Shown: piece by piece, positions 19,881 to 29,167 of the stretch | How positions within the stretch are numbered: position 1 is the first letter of the stretch | How the letters are laid out: every line of letters starts with the position of its first letter | Assembly (NCBI GenBank): GCA_033764775.1 | Contig: JANRIQ010000023.1 | Location: 62,001 to 126,000, forward strand | From: JAWXCE01 sp033764775 | GTDB lineage: Bacteria; Pseudomonadota; Alphaproteobacteria; Rhizobiales; Rhodomicrobiaceae | Length of the DNA stretch: 64,000 bases | Direction of reading: 5' to 3' | Notes under the pieces: model-generated | What the model was told of the DNA's origin: nothing | The model's input: the letters and a program-made list of their open reading frames with translations, nothing else | Database searches by the model: none | Position numbers and translations under genes: made by a program

Positions 19881-20858
19881 TTAAGCGCCGGACATTTGCT
19901 GAAGACCTGGGGCGATGCGCATGCAGGTCTCGACAAGGTTCTGCACTGCCTCCACAGAGCGTCGAAAGTCAAGACGCTCATGGGTGTTCAGTTCGATTTC
20001 GATGACCCTCTCCACGCCTTTCGCGCTGATGACCACCGGCACGCCCACGTATAGGCCCTTCACGCCGTATTCGCCGTTGAGATAGGCGGCGCAGGGGAGC
20101 ACGCGCTTCTGGTCTTTCAAATAGGACTCGGCCATCGCCACGGCGGATGCGGCCGGCGCATAATAAGCAGACCCGGTCTTCAGCAGGCCCACGATTTCGG
20201 CGCCGCCGTCACGCGTGCGCTGGACGATCTCCTGCAGACGCTCGTGGCTGATCCAGCGCATCTTGATAAGATCGGGCAGCGGAATGCCGGCGACGGTCGT
20301 GTAGCGCGTGAGCGGCACCATGGTGTCGCCGTGTCCGCCGAGCACGAATGCGGTCACATCCTCCACCGACACGTCGAACTCTTGCGCGAGGAAATAGCGG
20401 AAGCGCGCGGAGTCGAGCACGCCGGCCATGCCGACGACCTTCTGGCGCGGCAGCCCGGAGACGCGATGAAGCGCCCACACCATGGCGTCGAGCGGGTTGG
20501 TGATGCAGATAACGAAAGCGTCGGGCGCGTATTTTTTGATGCCGTTGCCGACCTGATCCATCACCTTCAGGTTCGTCTCAAGGAGGTCGTCGCGGCTCAT
20601 CCCCGGCTTGCGCGGCACGCCCGCCGTCACGATCACGACGTCGGCGCCTTTGATGTCGGCGTAATCGTTGGTGCCTCGGAAGCTGGCGTTAAAGCCGTCC
20701 ACCGGCGCGGACTCCGCGATGTCGAGGGATTTGCCCTGCGGCACGCCGTCGGCGATGTCGAACACGACAACGTCGCCAAGCTCTTTCAGGCCGATCATGT
20801 GAGCCAGGGTGCCGCCGATGGCGCCCCCGCCAATCAGAGCGATTTTGTTGCGCGCCAT
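19881..20858 (-). CDS. mdh: Malate dehydrogenase
   Basis: Mdh oxidises malate to oxaloacetate with NAD+. The 325-residue enzyme belongs to the LDH-like MDH group typical of alphaproteobacteria. It has the NAD motif IGGGAIGGTLA, the substrate loop VPRKPGMSRDD with the malate-specific Arg, and the catalytic His in LGGHGDTMVPL. It is the first gene of the mdh-sucC-vapBC-sucD-sucA-sucB-VOC-unknown-lpd operon. Two CtrA-like boxes lie 40-76 bases upstream of its start codon. Confidence 0.97.
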   Translation of the reverse strand: MARNKIALIGGGAIGGTLAHMIGLKELGDVVVFDIADGVPQGKSLDIAESAPVDGFNASFRGTNDYADIKGADVVIVTAGVPRKPGMSRDDLLETNLKVMDQVGNGIKKYAPDAFVICITNPLDAMVWALHRVSGLPRQKVVGMAGVLDSARFRYFLAQEFDVSVEDVTAFVLGGHGDTMVPLTRYTTVAGIPLPDLIKMRWISHERLQEIVQRTRDGGAEIVGLLKTGSAYYAPAASAVAMAESYLKDQKRVLPCAAYLNGEYGVKGLYVGVPVVISAKGVERVIEIELNTHERLDFRRSVEAVQNLVETCMRIAPGLQQMSGA

Positions 20859-20897
20859 ACGTTTTGAGCTCCCTTCGATAGCGATTAAGCATTGATT

Positions 20898-20934
20898 TTA
20901 ACGATCCTTTAAGGCGCGCTTAAACCAACGTTAA
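20898..20934. promoter_or_regulatory. Two tandem CtrA-type boxes upstream of mdh
   Basis: Two exact TTAA-N7-TTAA motifs lie next to each other: 20898-20912 (spacer CGATCCT) and 20920-20934 (spacer ACCAACG). This is the consensus bound by the cell-cycle response regulator CtrA in alphaproteobacteria. They lie in the 171-base gap between the end of the Sel1 gene and the start of mdh, so they can only regulate the mdh-suc operon. Binding is inferred, not shown. Confidence 0.5.
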
Positions 20935-21029
20935 TCAAGCGTGGTGGTACATGGATTGCGGCTGTTCCGCAAGTCAACCAATAGTCGGTTCAAACGCTGC
21001 GGCAAGCAAGCGCCGAGAATGTCTGGGCG

Positions 21030-22070
21030 TCAGAACTCGGCGGCGCGACGCTCGCGCCATTGATCCGCCTCGGCCTCAGCGCGCGCGCGCGTCTGTTCGG
21101 GCAGGCTGGCGAGGAACAGGTCCATCAGCGGGTCGCTCTTGCCGGATGAGCGCGCAAGAAGATGCCATTTGGCGGAGGCGACAGGGTCGAAATCGGCCCC
21201 GACCCCAAATCGGTACGCGCGGGCCACGCGATTCTGCGCCACGGGGCTGCCCTTCTCGGCGGCGGCTTCGAGATACTTCAATCCGGCGCGCTCGTCTTTC
21301 TTCACGATCTCGACCTCAACGCCGTTCAATTTGGCGCGACGGCCGTGGATGAGGATGACGCCATACTCAAGCTCCGCATCGGTCAGCCCGGCTTTCGCGG
21401 CGAGCGCCGTCCAATGCGCGGCCTTCGCCAAATCCTGGGGCACGCCCCGCCCGGCCGCGTACATCGCCGCGAGATCGAACTGCGCGCGCGGGTTGTCCTG
21501 TTGCGCCGACTTCTCGAAGAGCGCTGCGGCGCGCGCGAAATCCTGTGGGCGCGCCTCCCCCTCGACATAGATCAACCCGAGATTGTATTGCGCGAGTGAG
21601 TGGTTCTTGGCGGCGGCCTGCTCAAGCAGCGTCACAGCGGCGTCAGGGTCCGTTTTGACGCCGCGACCCTTCAGAAACATCATGCCAAGCTGAAACTGGG
21701 CGTGATGATCGCCGAGGGCGGCCCCCTTTTGATAAGCCTCCGCCGCTTTCGCGTCGCTGGGCGGCACGCCGAGGCCGTTTTCGTGCATCTGCCCGATGAG
21801 CGTGAACGCATGGGCCTCGCCTCGCGCGGCGGCGGCCTGGGCCAGCGTCATCGCCTTCACATAACAGCCCTCGTCGAAGGCCGCATAGGCAAGATCCTCC
21901 GCGACAGGCACGACTTCCGTCGTAAACTTTTTACCCTTCGCGGCGGTCGCGGGCGCGGGAGCGTCCTTGCATTTGTCGGCGAGGGAGGGCGTTTGCGCGA
22001 GGGCGGCTCCGGACAACGCCATGCTCAACCCCATCATCAACCCGTAGACGGCACAACGACCCATCAACAT
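21030..22070 (-). CDS. Exported Sel1-repeat protein
   Basis: From the ATG at 22070 the product is 346 residues with a signal peptide (GLSMALSGAALAQ). About six Sel1-type helical repeats follow (for example AHAFTLIGQMHENGLGV, AQFQLGMMFLKGRGVK, AQYNLGLIYVEG, AQFDLAAMYAAGRGV and AQNRVARAYRFGVG). Such repeats build a solenoid for protein-protein contact in the periplasm or envelope. The partner is unknown. It follows the ThiE-like gene by 8 bases on the same strand and may be the last gene of the gap-thiE transcript. Confidence 0.85.
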   Translation of the reverse strand: MLMGRCAVYGLMMGLSMALSGAALAQTPSLADKCKDAPAPATAAKGKKFTTEVVPVAEDLAYAAFDEGCYVKAMTLAQAAAARGEAHAFTLIGQMHENGLGVPPSDAKAAEAYQKGAALGDHHAQFQLGMMFLKGRGVKTDPDAAVTLLEQAAAKNHSLAQYNLGLIYVEGEARPQDFARAAALFEKSAQQDNPRAQFDLAAMYAAGRGVPQDLAKAAHWTALAAKAGLTDAELEYGVILIHGRRAKLNGVEVEIVKKDERAGLKYLEAAAEKGSPVAQNRVARAYRFGVGADFDPVASAKWHLLARSSGKSDPLMDLFLASLPEQTRARAEAEADQWRERRAAEF

Positions 22071-22078
22071 CGCCCTCG

Positions 22079-22687
22079 TCAACGCGCGCCCGTCGCACCG
22101 CCTCGATGCAGCCGCTCGATTGCTTCGCGCGGGCTGCAATCCGCATCCCACACGAGATCGCCGACGGCGAGGAAATCGGCCCCGGCCGCCGCGAGCCGCG
22201 ACGCCTCCGCGTGACCGCCCGAGTGCCAGGCGACGCAGGGCGTCTCGATCAACTCCGACCACCACCGCACAATATTCTCAATTTGGCCGACATCGTGGCG
22301 CCCTCCGCCGCCAAGGCTCACATAATCTGCGCCTGCCTCTCCAAGCTCCATGGCGAGATGTCGGGATACGCCGGCTTCGGCGCCGATGGCCGCGGCGTCT
22401 CCAAGGCGCGCACGGGCGCCTGCGATGGTCGCTTTATTGGAGAGTGAGTGAGGCAGGTGAACGCCGCCGGCGCTGAGCCGCTCCGCTGTTTCGGCGCCGG
22501 CCTCGACAAGCGTGGGGACGCCATGCTCCGCCGCGACGACGATCAAGCCTCGCGCGTCGTCGTCGGACGCCGCCAGATACGAGGCCTCGAGGAGCACGCA
22601 CGCCACGAGACCCCCCGCGAGGGCCTCGGCCAGTTGCTCAGGGGCCGTCGGCGCCGCGATCCTCAAGTAAAGCAGAGGCGGGGCCAT
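22079..22687 (-). CDS. ThiE-like (thiamine-phosphate synthase family) protein
   Basis: The 202-residue protein has the TIM-barrel pattern of the ThiE/TenI family, with AGGVHLPHS in the position of the usual GxDGVHLG, GADYVSLGG and a final GADFLAVGDLVW. Several ThiE catalytic positions are not clearly kept, so it may be one of the divergent members often placed beside glycolytic genes in alphaproteobacteria rather than the main thiamine-phosphate synthase. It starts 14 bases after gap and is very likely co-transcribed with it. Confidence 0.72.
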   Translation of the reverse strand: MAPPLLYLRIAAPTAPEQLAEALAGGLVACVLLEASYLAASDDDARGLIVVAAEHGVPTLVEAGAETAERLSAGGVHLPHSLSNKATIAGARARLGDAAAIGAEAGVSRHLAMELGEAGADYVSLGGGGRHDVGQIENIVRWWSELIETPCVAWHSGGHAEASRLAAAGADFLAVGDLVWDADCSPREAIERLHRGGATGAR

Positions 22688-22701
22688 GGCGACCGCGCTC
22701 G

Positions 22702-23709
<1,008 letters not shown>

Positions 23710-23854
23710 GTCGTCCTCCACGCGAACCCCGGCGGATCAACCCGCCGTCCACTTGCCGGTTCTATGTGCAAGTTCGGACGAAAAACGCAAGTCCTCACTC
23801 CGGAAAGCAAAGGGCGTTTTCCGCGACGGGCCTGGCGCGCCTAGGGCAGTTCGT

Positions 23855-23869
23855 TTAACCGATAATTAA
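23855..23869. promoter_or_regulatory. CtrA-type box between gap and the zapA operon
   Basis: An exact TTAA-N7-TTAA motif (spacer CCGATAA), followed by C as in the extended consensus. It lies in the 347-base divergent gap 23710-24056 and could act on gap, on the coiled-coil/zapA genes or on both. The rest of the gap is AT-rich (about 23865-23960) and holds no gene I can support. Confidence 0.5.
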
Positions 23870-24056
23870 CCGTATTCGATTAAACATAGAGATATTATCG
23901 CGCCGCTGTTGCGTTTGTGCGTCGCCCACGTAAGATTTTGTCAGGATTTGCGAGTTTTTCAGCAGTCACAGCTCAACGCCGAGCGATCTCGATTTGGGAG
24001 TTACGCTTGACGCGCATTTTCAGGGTTGCCAATGTGCCGCGGGCACAAGAGGCGCG

Positions 24057-24359
24057 TTGAAAACGGCGGACGGCGTGGAGAAACGGGGAAAAGCGGCGAA
24101 GGCGCGCGGCGATAAGCCGACGCCGAAAGCGTCAGCGAAACTGGCTGACGGCGCACTAGGCGACCGTTCGCCCAAGCGCGTGCAGGCGAAGTCCGCCGAG
24201 GCGTCGGAATTGCAGACCCTGCGGGCGGAAAACGCAGACCTGAAGCAGCAATTGCAGGCCGCCCTCGCGCGCCAAGACGCGATCCTGTTCGTGACGGCGG
24301 ATGTGATGAAACGGTTGGATGCGGTCATCGCATCCATCCGCTCCATGGTGAAACACTAG
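24057..24359 (+). CDS. Coiled-coil protein upstream of zapA
   Basis: The frame encodes a basic, low-complexity N-terminal part (Lys/Ala/Gly) and a C-terminal coiled coil (SELQTLRAENADLKQQLQAA) ending in a helix with VMKRLDAVIASIRSMV. A protein of this kind (DUF4164-like) commonly precedes zapA in alphaproteobacteria. The start is uncertain. I use the TTG at 24057 with AAGAGG upstream; a TTG at 23994 or a GTG at 24075 are alternatives. It ends 43 bases before zapA and may assist ZapA at the division site, but that is inference from position. Confidence 0.6.
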   Translation: MKTADGVEKRGKAAKARGDKPTPKASAKLADGALGDRSPKRVQAKSAEASELQTLRAENADLKQQLQAALARQDAILFVTADVMKRLDAVIASIRSMVKH

Positions 24360-24402
24360 CGCGAGGGCGCGCGGCGTCCTCGGCAAACTCCGAGGGACGC
24401 TC

Positions 24403-24747
24403 ATGGCGCATGTGACCATCAACGTCAGCGGCCGAAACTACAAAATGGCCTGCCGCGACGGCGAGGAGAAACGCGTGCTCGAACTCGCCGCGCAAATCGA
24501 CGGCGTCGTGAGCGAGATCAAGGGGGGCTTAAAGCTGGTTCAGGAGGATCGGCTTTTCCTCATGGCCGCCTTGATGATGGCCGATCAGCTGCATGAAACA
24601 CGCGAGGAGCTGACCCGCGTTTCACGGCAGTTGCTGGAGTTGCGCTCCGCGGCTGTGGAGACCGCGCGCGAGCCGCGCCGTCAGCAGGAACAGCTCTCCG
24701 CCGTGGTGGAGACGCTGAACCCCAAGGTGGTTCGGCAGGCGAGTTGA
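24403..24747 (+). CDS. zapA: Cell-division protein ZapA
   Basis: ZapA binds and bundles FtsZ filaments at the septum. The 114-residue protein has the ZapA globular head (MAHVTINVSGRNYKMACRDG, then EEKRVLELAAQID) and the C-terminal coiled coil (LQEDRL-type segment VQEDRLFLMAALMMADQLHE followed by the REELTRVSRQLLELR helix). It is second in a two-gene unit after the coiled-coil protein. In alphaproteobacteria it is usually followed by 6S RNA and 5-formyl-THF cyclo-ligase. Here a convergent peroxidase gene has come between. Confidence 0.9.
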   Translation: MAHVTINVSGRNYKMACRDGEEKRVLELAAQIDGVVSEIKGGLKLVQEDRLFLMAALMMADQLHETREELTRVSRQLLELRSAAVETAREPRRQQEQLSAVVETLNPKVVRQAS

Positions 24748-24768
24748 TCCCGCCCGCCGGAGGCGACT

Positions 24769-25752
24769 TTACGGCGTGCGCCGGGCGTGGGACACCGCAT
24801 ACGCAGCAGCCCGGGCTTGCAGGATCGGATCGTCCGACGGCTCAATTCCGTCGGCGAGTATGATCGGGTTGAAAATCGCCTTCTGGCACTCGTCGGCCTT
24901 ATCGCCGCTCAGCGCCTCTGTCACCGTCAGCCGGCCCATCGGAACCGTTTTGCGGTCGTCCGGCCATGCGACGGTCGGGTTCAGCAGATCGTCGCCGGGC
25001 TCTGGGAGCTGCAGCAGAAAGTCGAAAGCGGCCGGTTTGGCCTTCAGCCGCGCGGGCAATTCCTCGGCATAGAAGTTATCCGATTTCGCCTTCAGCTCCT
25101 CTTCCGTCAGCCCCACCTCACCGGCGACCGGCCTCACGATCCAGCGGCCGGACACGCGTTTGCCGTCCTTGTTGGTGAAGTGGAACGTGTTCACGCCGAA
25201 ATACGGCATATCGACGTAAGACGCAGCCACGGGGCGGCCGCTGATATACGCGCCCTGACGGGTCGTTTCCGGGTTGGCGGCCGCGAACGCCTTGACCTTT
25301 TCCGGGTCGGCCTTGCCGGTCGCCGGATCGGGCGCGCGCACTTTCAGGAACTCGACCATCTGCGCGGGCGTCTTGGCGAAATGCACAGGCGCCGAGACGA
25401 GCACGAACTCGGTCGCGCCGTCGGGCGCGTCGATGCTGGCGGCGAGACCGCGGCTCGGTCCCTTGGTTTTGTCGGACACCTTCGGGTTGCCGCCGCCGAT
25501 CGAGAACCGGATCGTGACCGGGTGCTCCTTGCCGTCGAAAGCGCCCGCTTTGGTCACGGCCGCCGCGCCCTCGGCGCCCTTGAAGACGCCCGCCGCGCAA
25601 ACGCCTTTGGCGTGAGACGATTTGGTGCCCTGCGGCTTGCCAAATACGCCGTTCAGCGCATCGACCAGTTGCTCGGGCGTGGTCTCTCCAGCGTGTGCGG
25701 CGGCTCCGAACGCCAAACTGAGCGTGAAAGCTGCTAGATATCCGACTTTCAT
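24769..25752 (-). CDS. Catalase-related peroxidase, exported
   Basis: The 327-residue product has a signal peptide (residues 1-21, AAAHAG) and the core of the small heme catalase-related peroxidases. The distal His is in KSSHAKGVCAAG, the heme pocket segments VTIRFSIGGGNP and GPSRGLAASIDAPDG are present, and the proximal region is AYISGRPVAAS with a final QARAAAYAVSHARR, where the Tyr acts as heme ligand in the family. Lacking the large catalase C-terminal domain, it would be a periplasmic peroxidase rather than a full catalase. It is convergent with zapA and lies between zapA and the 6S RNA gene. Confidence 0.85.
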   Translation of the reverse strand: MKVGYLAAFTLSLAFGAAAHAGETTPEQLVDALNGVFGKPQGTKSSHAKGVCAAGVFKGAEGAAAVTKAGAFDGKEHPVTIRFSIGGGNPKVSDKTKGPSRGLAASIDAPDGATEFVLVSAPVHFAKTPAQMVEFLKVRAPDPATGKADPEKVKAFAAANPETTRQGAYISGRPVAASYVDMPYFGVNTFHFTNKDGKRVSGRWIVRPVAGEVGLTEEELKAKSDNFYAEELPARLKAKPAAFDFLLQLPEPGDDLLNPTVAWPDDRKTVPMGRLTVTEALSGDKADECQKAIFNPIILADGIEPSDDPILQARAAAYAVSHARRTP

Positions 25753-25903
25753 AATATCTCCGTAATTTGAAATTCGATGTGCGAGCGCGGCGACCCGGCG
25801 CGTTTCTGTTACAGTTGCAAACGTGCGTCGGATGCAACAATCTCTCGGCGCGATCCACAGCGCCGCGCCTCTAGCATTCGGCGCAAATCGGGAGCATATT
25901 ACA

Positions 25904-26067
25904 GGTGAAGCTGGGGGGCGCGTCAGGAGTCACTGAATACCCGGGGCCGATAAGATGCTTATGGGGGCTGACCCTGTTTGGAGCCGTGGCTCCTTACATT
26001 TGGCTCCCACCTACTTCGTAGGGACCCAAGGGCATCGAAATCTCCAACGGCCTCCCCGGCTTCGCTT
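25904..26067 (+). ncRNA. ssrS: 6S RNA
   Basis: Position, length and folding fit 6S RNA, which binds RNA polymerase holoenzyme in stationary phase. The gene lies immediately upstream of 5-formyl-THF cyclo-ligase and near zapA, its conserved neighbours. The ends form a 12-bp closing stem (25905-25916 with 26054-26065, two G-U pairs). Internal hairpins include GGAGCC/GGCTCC (about 25979-25993) and CTAC-TTC-GTAG (about 26010-26020). CATATT at 25895-25900 could be the -10 element. The exact 5' and 3' ends are estimates. Confidence 0.72.
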
Positions 26068-26109
26068 TATTCACGGCGCGTGCGCCAGGGAAGGATCAAG
26101 CGCGCCGCT

Positions 26110-26700
26110 ATGGAAACGCTATCCATCGCTGACCATAAAGCCGCGTTGCGCGCAGCCATGATTGCGCGCAGAGACGCCGTTTCCGAAGCCGAGCGCGCAA
26201 GAGCGGCGCAGGCCGCAGCCGGGTTCTTCACTCAGATCGCGCCATCCCTTGCCGGCAAGGTCGTCTCGGGTTATGCGGCGACGCCAGTCGAGTTCGACTG
26301 CGCGCCCATACTCCTTGCCGCCGCTGAACGGGGAGCCGCGCTCGTTTTGCCGCGCATCATGCCCAAGCGCCAGTTGCAGTTCTTGTTATGGGTTCCCGGT
26401 GACGCCATGGTCGCAGGCCCGCTTGGCATACTATATCCGGCTGGGGAGAACGCCGCCGATCCGGATGTGATCATTACGCCCCTGCTTGCGTTCGACGCGG
26501 AGGGGCGCAGGCTCGGCTACGGCGGCGGTTATTACGACCGCGCCATCGAACGTCTGCGCGCCGCCAAGCCCGTGCTCGCCATCGGCCTCGCCTACGCCTG
26601 GCAGCAGGTGGAGCATCTGCCAGTGGAGCCGCACGACGATCGCTCCCGCCTCGACATGATCATCACGGACGCACGCATCTTCTCGTTCGAGGGCGGGTGA
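26110..26700 (+). CDS. 5-formyltetrahydrofolate cyclo-ligase
   Basis: The enzyme converts 5-formyl-THF to 5,10-methenyl-THF with ATP. From the ATG at 26110 the product has 196 residues, beginning METLSIADHKAALRAAMIAR; an in-frame upstream extension would run through the 6S RNA and is not coding. The signature GYGGGYYDRAIERL near the C-terminus and LLAFDAEGRRLGY are intact. The stop overlaps the start of the next gene by one base. Confidence 0.92.
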   Translation: METLSIADHKAALRAAMIARRDAVSEAERARAAQAAAGFFTQIAPSLAGKVVSGYAATPVEFDCAPILLAAAERGAALVLPRIMPKRQLQFLLWVPGDAMVAGPLGILYPAGENAADPDVIITPLLAFDAEGRRLGYGGGYYDRAIERLRAAKPVLAIGLAYAWQQVEHLPVEPHDDRSRLDMIITDARIFSFEGG

Positions 26701-27500
26701 TGCGCATCCTCTTCCTCGGCGACGTGGTCGGGCGCGCCGGGCGTCGCGCGGTCATTGAGCGGCTGCCGGAGATGCGCGTCCGCCTCAAGGCGGATTTCGT
26801 CATCGTGAACGGGGAGAACGCGGCCGGAGGCGCCGGGATCACCGAGGCGATCTTTGAGGAGCTGCGCGGCGCCGGCGCGGATGTGGTGACGCTCGGCAAC
26901 CACGCCTGGGATCAGCGCGAGGCCCTCACCTTCATCACGCGCCAGGATCGCCTCATCCGCCCGGTGAATTATCCTCCCGGCACGCCCGGACGCGGCGCCG
27001 GGATGTTTCCCACGGCGAGCGGCGCGCAGGTGCTGGTGATCAACGTGATGGGGCGCGTGTTCATGCACGCCCTCGACTGCCCGTTTCAGGCGGTTGAGCG
27101 GGAGCTGGCCGCATGCCCGCTTGGCCAAGGCGCCGACGCCATCGTCATCGACATGCACGCTGAGGCCTCTTCCGAGAAGCAGGCTATGGGCTGGTTCGTC
27201 GACGGCCGCGCGACCGCCGTCATCGGGACGCACACTCACGTGCCGACGGCGGACGCGCGCATCCTCCCCGGCGGCGCCGCGTTTCAGACGGACGCGGGCA
27301 TGTGCGGCGATTACAACTCCATCATTGGCGTGGAGAAAGACGAACCGCTGCAGCGCTATCTCACTCAGATTCCGAGCGGCCGTTTCGAGCCGGCGGCCGG
27401 CGAGGCGACCGTGTGCGGCGCCCTCATCGAAACGGATGATGCGACCGGCCTCGCGATCGGCATCATGCGGGTGAGCGAGGGCGGCGTTCGCTTGGCGTGA
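26700..27500 (+). CDS. YmdB-like metallophosphoesterase (TIGR00282 family)
   Basis: The product has all metal-binding motifs of the family: GDVVGRAGRRAV, NGENAAGGAGIT, GNHAWDQ, DMHAEASSEKQAMGW and GTHTHVPTAD. A terminal GMCGDYNSIIG segment follows. Characterised relatives (YmdB of Bacillus) act as cyclic-nucleotide phosphodiesterases and affect the switch between motility and biofilm. The ATG at 26700 overlaps the stop of the cyclo-ligase gene, so the two are translationally coupled. The gap 27501-27603 after it holds a GC-rich hairpin of unclear role. Confidence 0.9.
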   Translation: MRILFLGDVVGRAGRRAVIERLPEMRVRLKADFVIVNGENAAGGAGITEAIFEELRGAGADVVTLGNHAWDQREALTFITRQDRLIRPVNYPPGTPGRGAGMFPTASGAQVLVINVMGRVFMHALDCPFQAVERELAACPLGQGADAIVIDMHAEASSEKQAMGWFVDGRATAVIGTHTHVPTADARILPGGAAFQTDAGMCGDYNSIIGVEKDEPLQRYLTQIPSGRFEPAAGEATVCGALIETDDATGLAIGIMRVSEGGVRLA

Positions 27501-27603
27501 TGCGTCTCGGGGTGGATTTCTTTCCGATGCGCCTTTATAAAACGAGCGCGAAAAAAACCGTCCGGCGGGAGGGCCGCCGGGCCACAATAATCAGCGGGCG
27601 GAC

Positions 27604-28350
27604 ATGGCAGGGCACTCACAATTCAAAAACATCATGCACCGGAAAGGGCGCCAGGACAAACAGCGCGCCAAGGTGTTTTCCAAGCTCGCGCGGGAGATCA
27701 CGGCGGCCGCCAAGACCGGCCTGCCCGACCCTGCGATGAACCCGCGCCTGCGGTCGGCGGTGCAGGCGGCGCGCGCCCAAAACATGCCGAAGGACAATAT
27801 CGAGCGGGCGATCAAGAAGTCCCAGGAGGCCGGCGGCGTCGACTATCAAGAGGTGCGCTACGAAGGCTTTGGCCCCGGCGGGGTCGGCGTCATTGTTGAG
27901 GCGCTGACCGACAACCGCAACCGCACCGCGGGCGAGGTGCGCTCAATTTTCACCAAGCATGGCGGCAATCTCGGCGAGACGGGCGCGGTGTCGTTCTCGT
28001 TCAGCAGAGTGGGCGAGATCGAGTACGGCCCAGAGGCGGGCGCGCCCGACGCCATGCTAGAGGCGGCGCTCGAAGCCGGCGCCGATGATTGCGAGTCCGA
28101 CGAAACCGGGCATTGGTTTTACTGCAATTTCGAGGATTTGCACGGCGTCGCCAGCGCTCTAGAGGCAAAGTTCGGGCCGCCGCGCGCGGCCAAAAGCATC
28201 TGGCGTCCGCAGAACACCGTCGATGTGGACGAGGAGAAGGGCGAGAAGCTCCTGAAAATGATCGACGCGCTTGAGGATTCGGACGACGTGCAAACCGTGT
28301 TCGCCAATTTCGAGATGTCCGAGGCGCTGATGGAGAAGATGAGCGCATGA
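27604..28350 (+). CDS. yebC: YebC/PmpR-family DNA-binding regulator or translation factor
   Basis: The 248-residue protein begins MAGHSQFKNIMHRKGRQD, the invariant YebC N-terminus. It contains MPKDNIERAIKKSQ and YEGFGPGGVGVIVEALTDN, with the C-terminal domain ending in ALEDSDDVQTVFANFE. YebC proteins were described as transcription regulators, and recent work links members to relief of ribosome stalling at polyproline. It stands directly upstream of ruvC/ruvA, the usual arrangement. Its stop overlaps the next small gene (ATGA). Confidence 0.96.
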   Translation: MAGHSQFKNIMHRKGRQDKQRAKVFSKLAREITAAAKTGLPDPAMNPRLRSAVQAARAQNMPKDNIERAIKKSQEAGGVDYQEVRYEGFGPGGVGVIVEALTDNRNRTAGEVRSIFTKHGGNLGETGAVSFSFSRVGEIEYGPEAGAPDAMLEAALEAGADDCESDETGHWFYCNFEDLHGVASALEAKFGPPRAAKSIWRPQNTVDVDEEKGEKLLKMIDALEDSDDVQTVFANFEMSEALMEKMSA

Positions 28351-28574
28351 GGCGTCTGATCCTGGCGGCGGCCGCGCTGGCCGTGTTGGCGCAAGGCGCT
28401 TGGGCTGAAACGGCGGCCCCAAGGCCGTCTGCGACCGAGCCGCCGAAGAAACCAAAATCGGAAAAGCCCGCATCCACGGCCGCGCCGGCGAAAAAGCCCG
28501 CCAACGGCGCCGCCGTTTATAGAGAGGGGGGCAAGACCTGCTCGGGCCTCGACGAGTACAAAGTCTGCTGGTGA
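28347..28574 (+). CDS. Small exported Lys/Pro/Ala-rich protein
   Basis: The 75-residue product starts in the ATGA overlap with yebC, which supports it as a real gene. It has a signal peptide (residues 1-20, ending AWA-E) and a flexible Pro/Lys/Ala-rich stretch (KKPKSEKPASTAAP). The C-terminus has two cysteines (KTCSGLDEYKVCW) that could form a disulphide. I do not recognise a family. Confidence 0.65.
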   Translation: MRRLILAAAALAVLAQGAWAETAAPRPSATEPPKKPKSEKPASTAAPAKKPANGAAVYREGGKTCSGLDEYKVCW

Positions 28575-28636
28575 GACGCTTGCCGGCGTAAGCGGCGGGC
28601 GTATGATCGCCCAATGATTCGCCCTGGCGCCCGCAC

Positions 28637-29167
28637 ATGACCACAATTCGCATCATCGGCATCGATCCGGGCCTGCGCCGCACCGGATGGGGCGTGATCG
28701 ACTGGGACGGCGTTCGGATGGCGTATGTCGCCTCCGGCGCCGTGACGTCGGAGGCGGGAGAGCCGCTCGCCGCCCGGCTGTGCGCGCTGTTCGCCGGGCT
28801 GGATACGGTGCTCGCCGCGTGGGGGCCGCGCGAGGCGGCAGTCGAGCAAACCTTCATGACGCGGGATGGGCAGGCGACGCTGAAGCTCGGGCAGGCGCGC
28901 GGCGTGGCGCTGCTGGCTCCGGCGCGGGCGGGTTTGACTGTGGCCGAATACGCGCCAAACCTCATCAAAAAAACGGTCACCGGCGCCGGCCACGCGGAGA
29001 AAGAGCAGATCCGCGTGATGCTCGGGTTCCTGCTGCCCCGCGCCAGGCCCGACAGCGCAGACGAGGCCGACGCGCTTGCCGTCGCCATCACCCACGCGCA
29101 TCACCGGCGCGCCGCGCAAATTGTAGCCACCGCGATGGTTGCGCAGCCGCGAAAGGCCCGCGCATGA
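28637..29167 (+). CDS. ruvC: Holliday-junction endonuclease RuvC
   Basis: RuvC cleaves Holliday junctions resolved by the RuvAB branch-migration complex. The 176-residue protein has the RNase-H-fold active site: Asp in IIGIDPGLRRTGWGV, Glu in AAVEQTFMT and the acidic pair in SADEADALAVAI. It overlaps ruvA by four bases (ATGA), so they are coupled. I see no obvious SOS operator upstream. Confidence 0.96.
   Translation: MTTIRIIGIDPGLRRTGWGVIDWDGVRMAYVASGAVTSEAGEPLAARLCALFAGLDTVLAAWGPREAAVEQTFMTRDGQATLKLGQARGVALLAPARAGLTVAEYAPNLIKKTVTGAGHAEKEQIRVMLGFLLPRARPDSADEADALAVAITHAHHRRAAQIVATAMVAQPRKARA

Noticed and set aside
25978..26109. N-terminal extension of the cyclo-ligase gene into the 6S RNA
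   Set aside because: The extension lies within the folded 6S region and the family starts at the ATG at 26110.
27560..27582. GC-rich hairpin CCGGCGG-n5-CCGCCGG before yebC with an A/T tract
   Set aside because: The T tract would be on the minus strand, where no gene ends, so a terminator call is unsupported.
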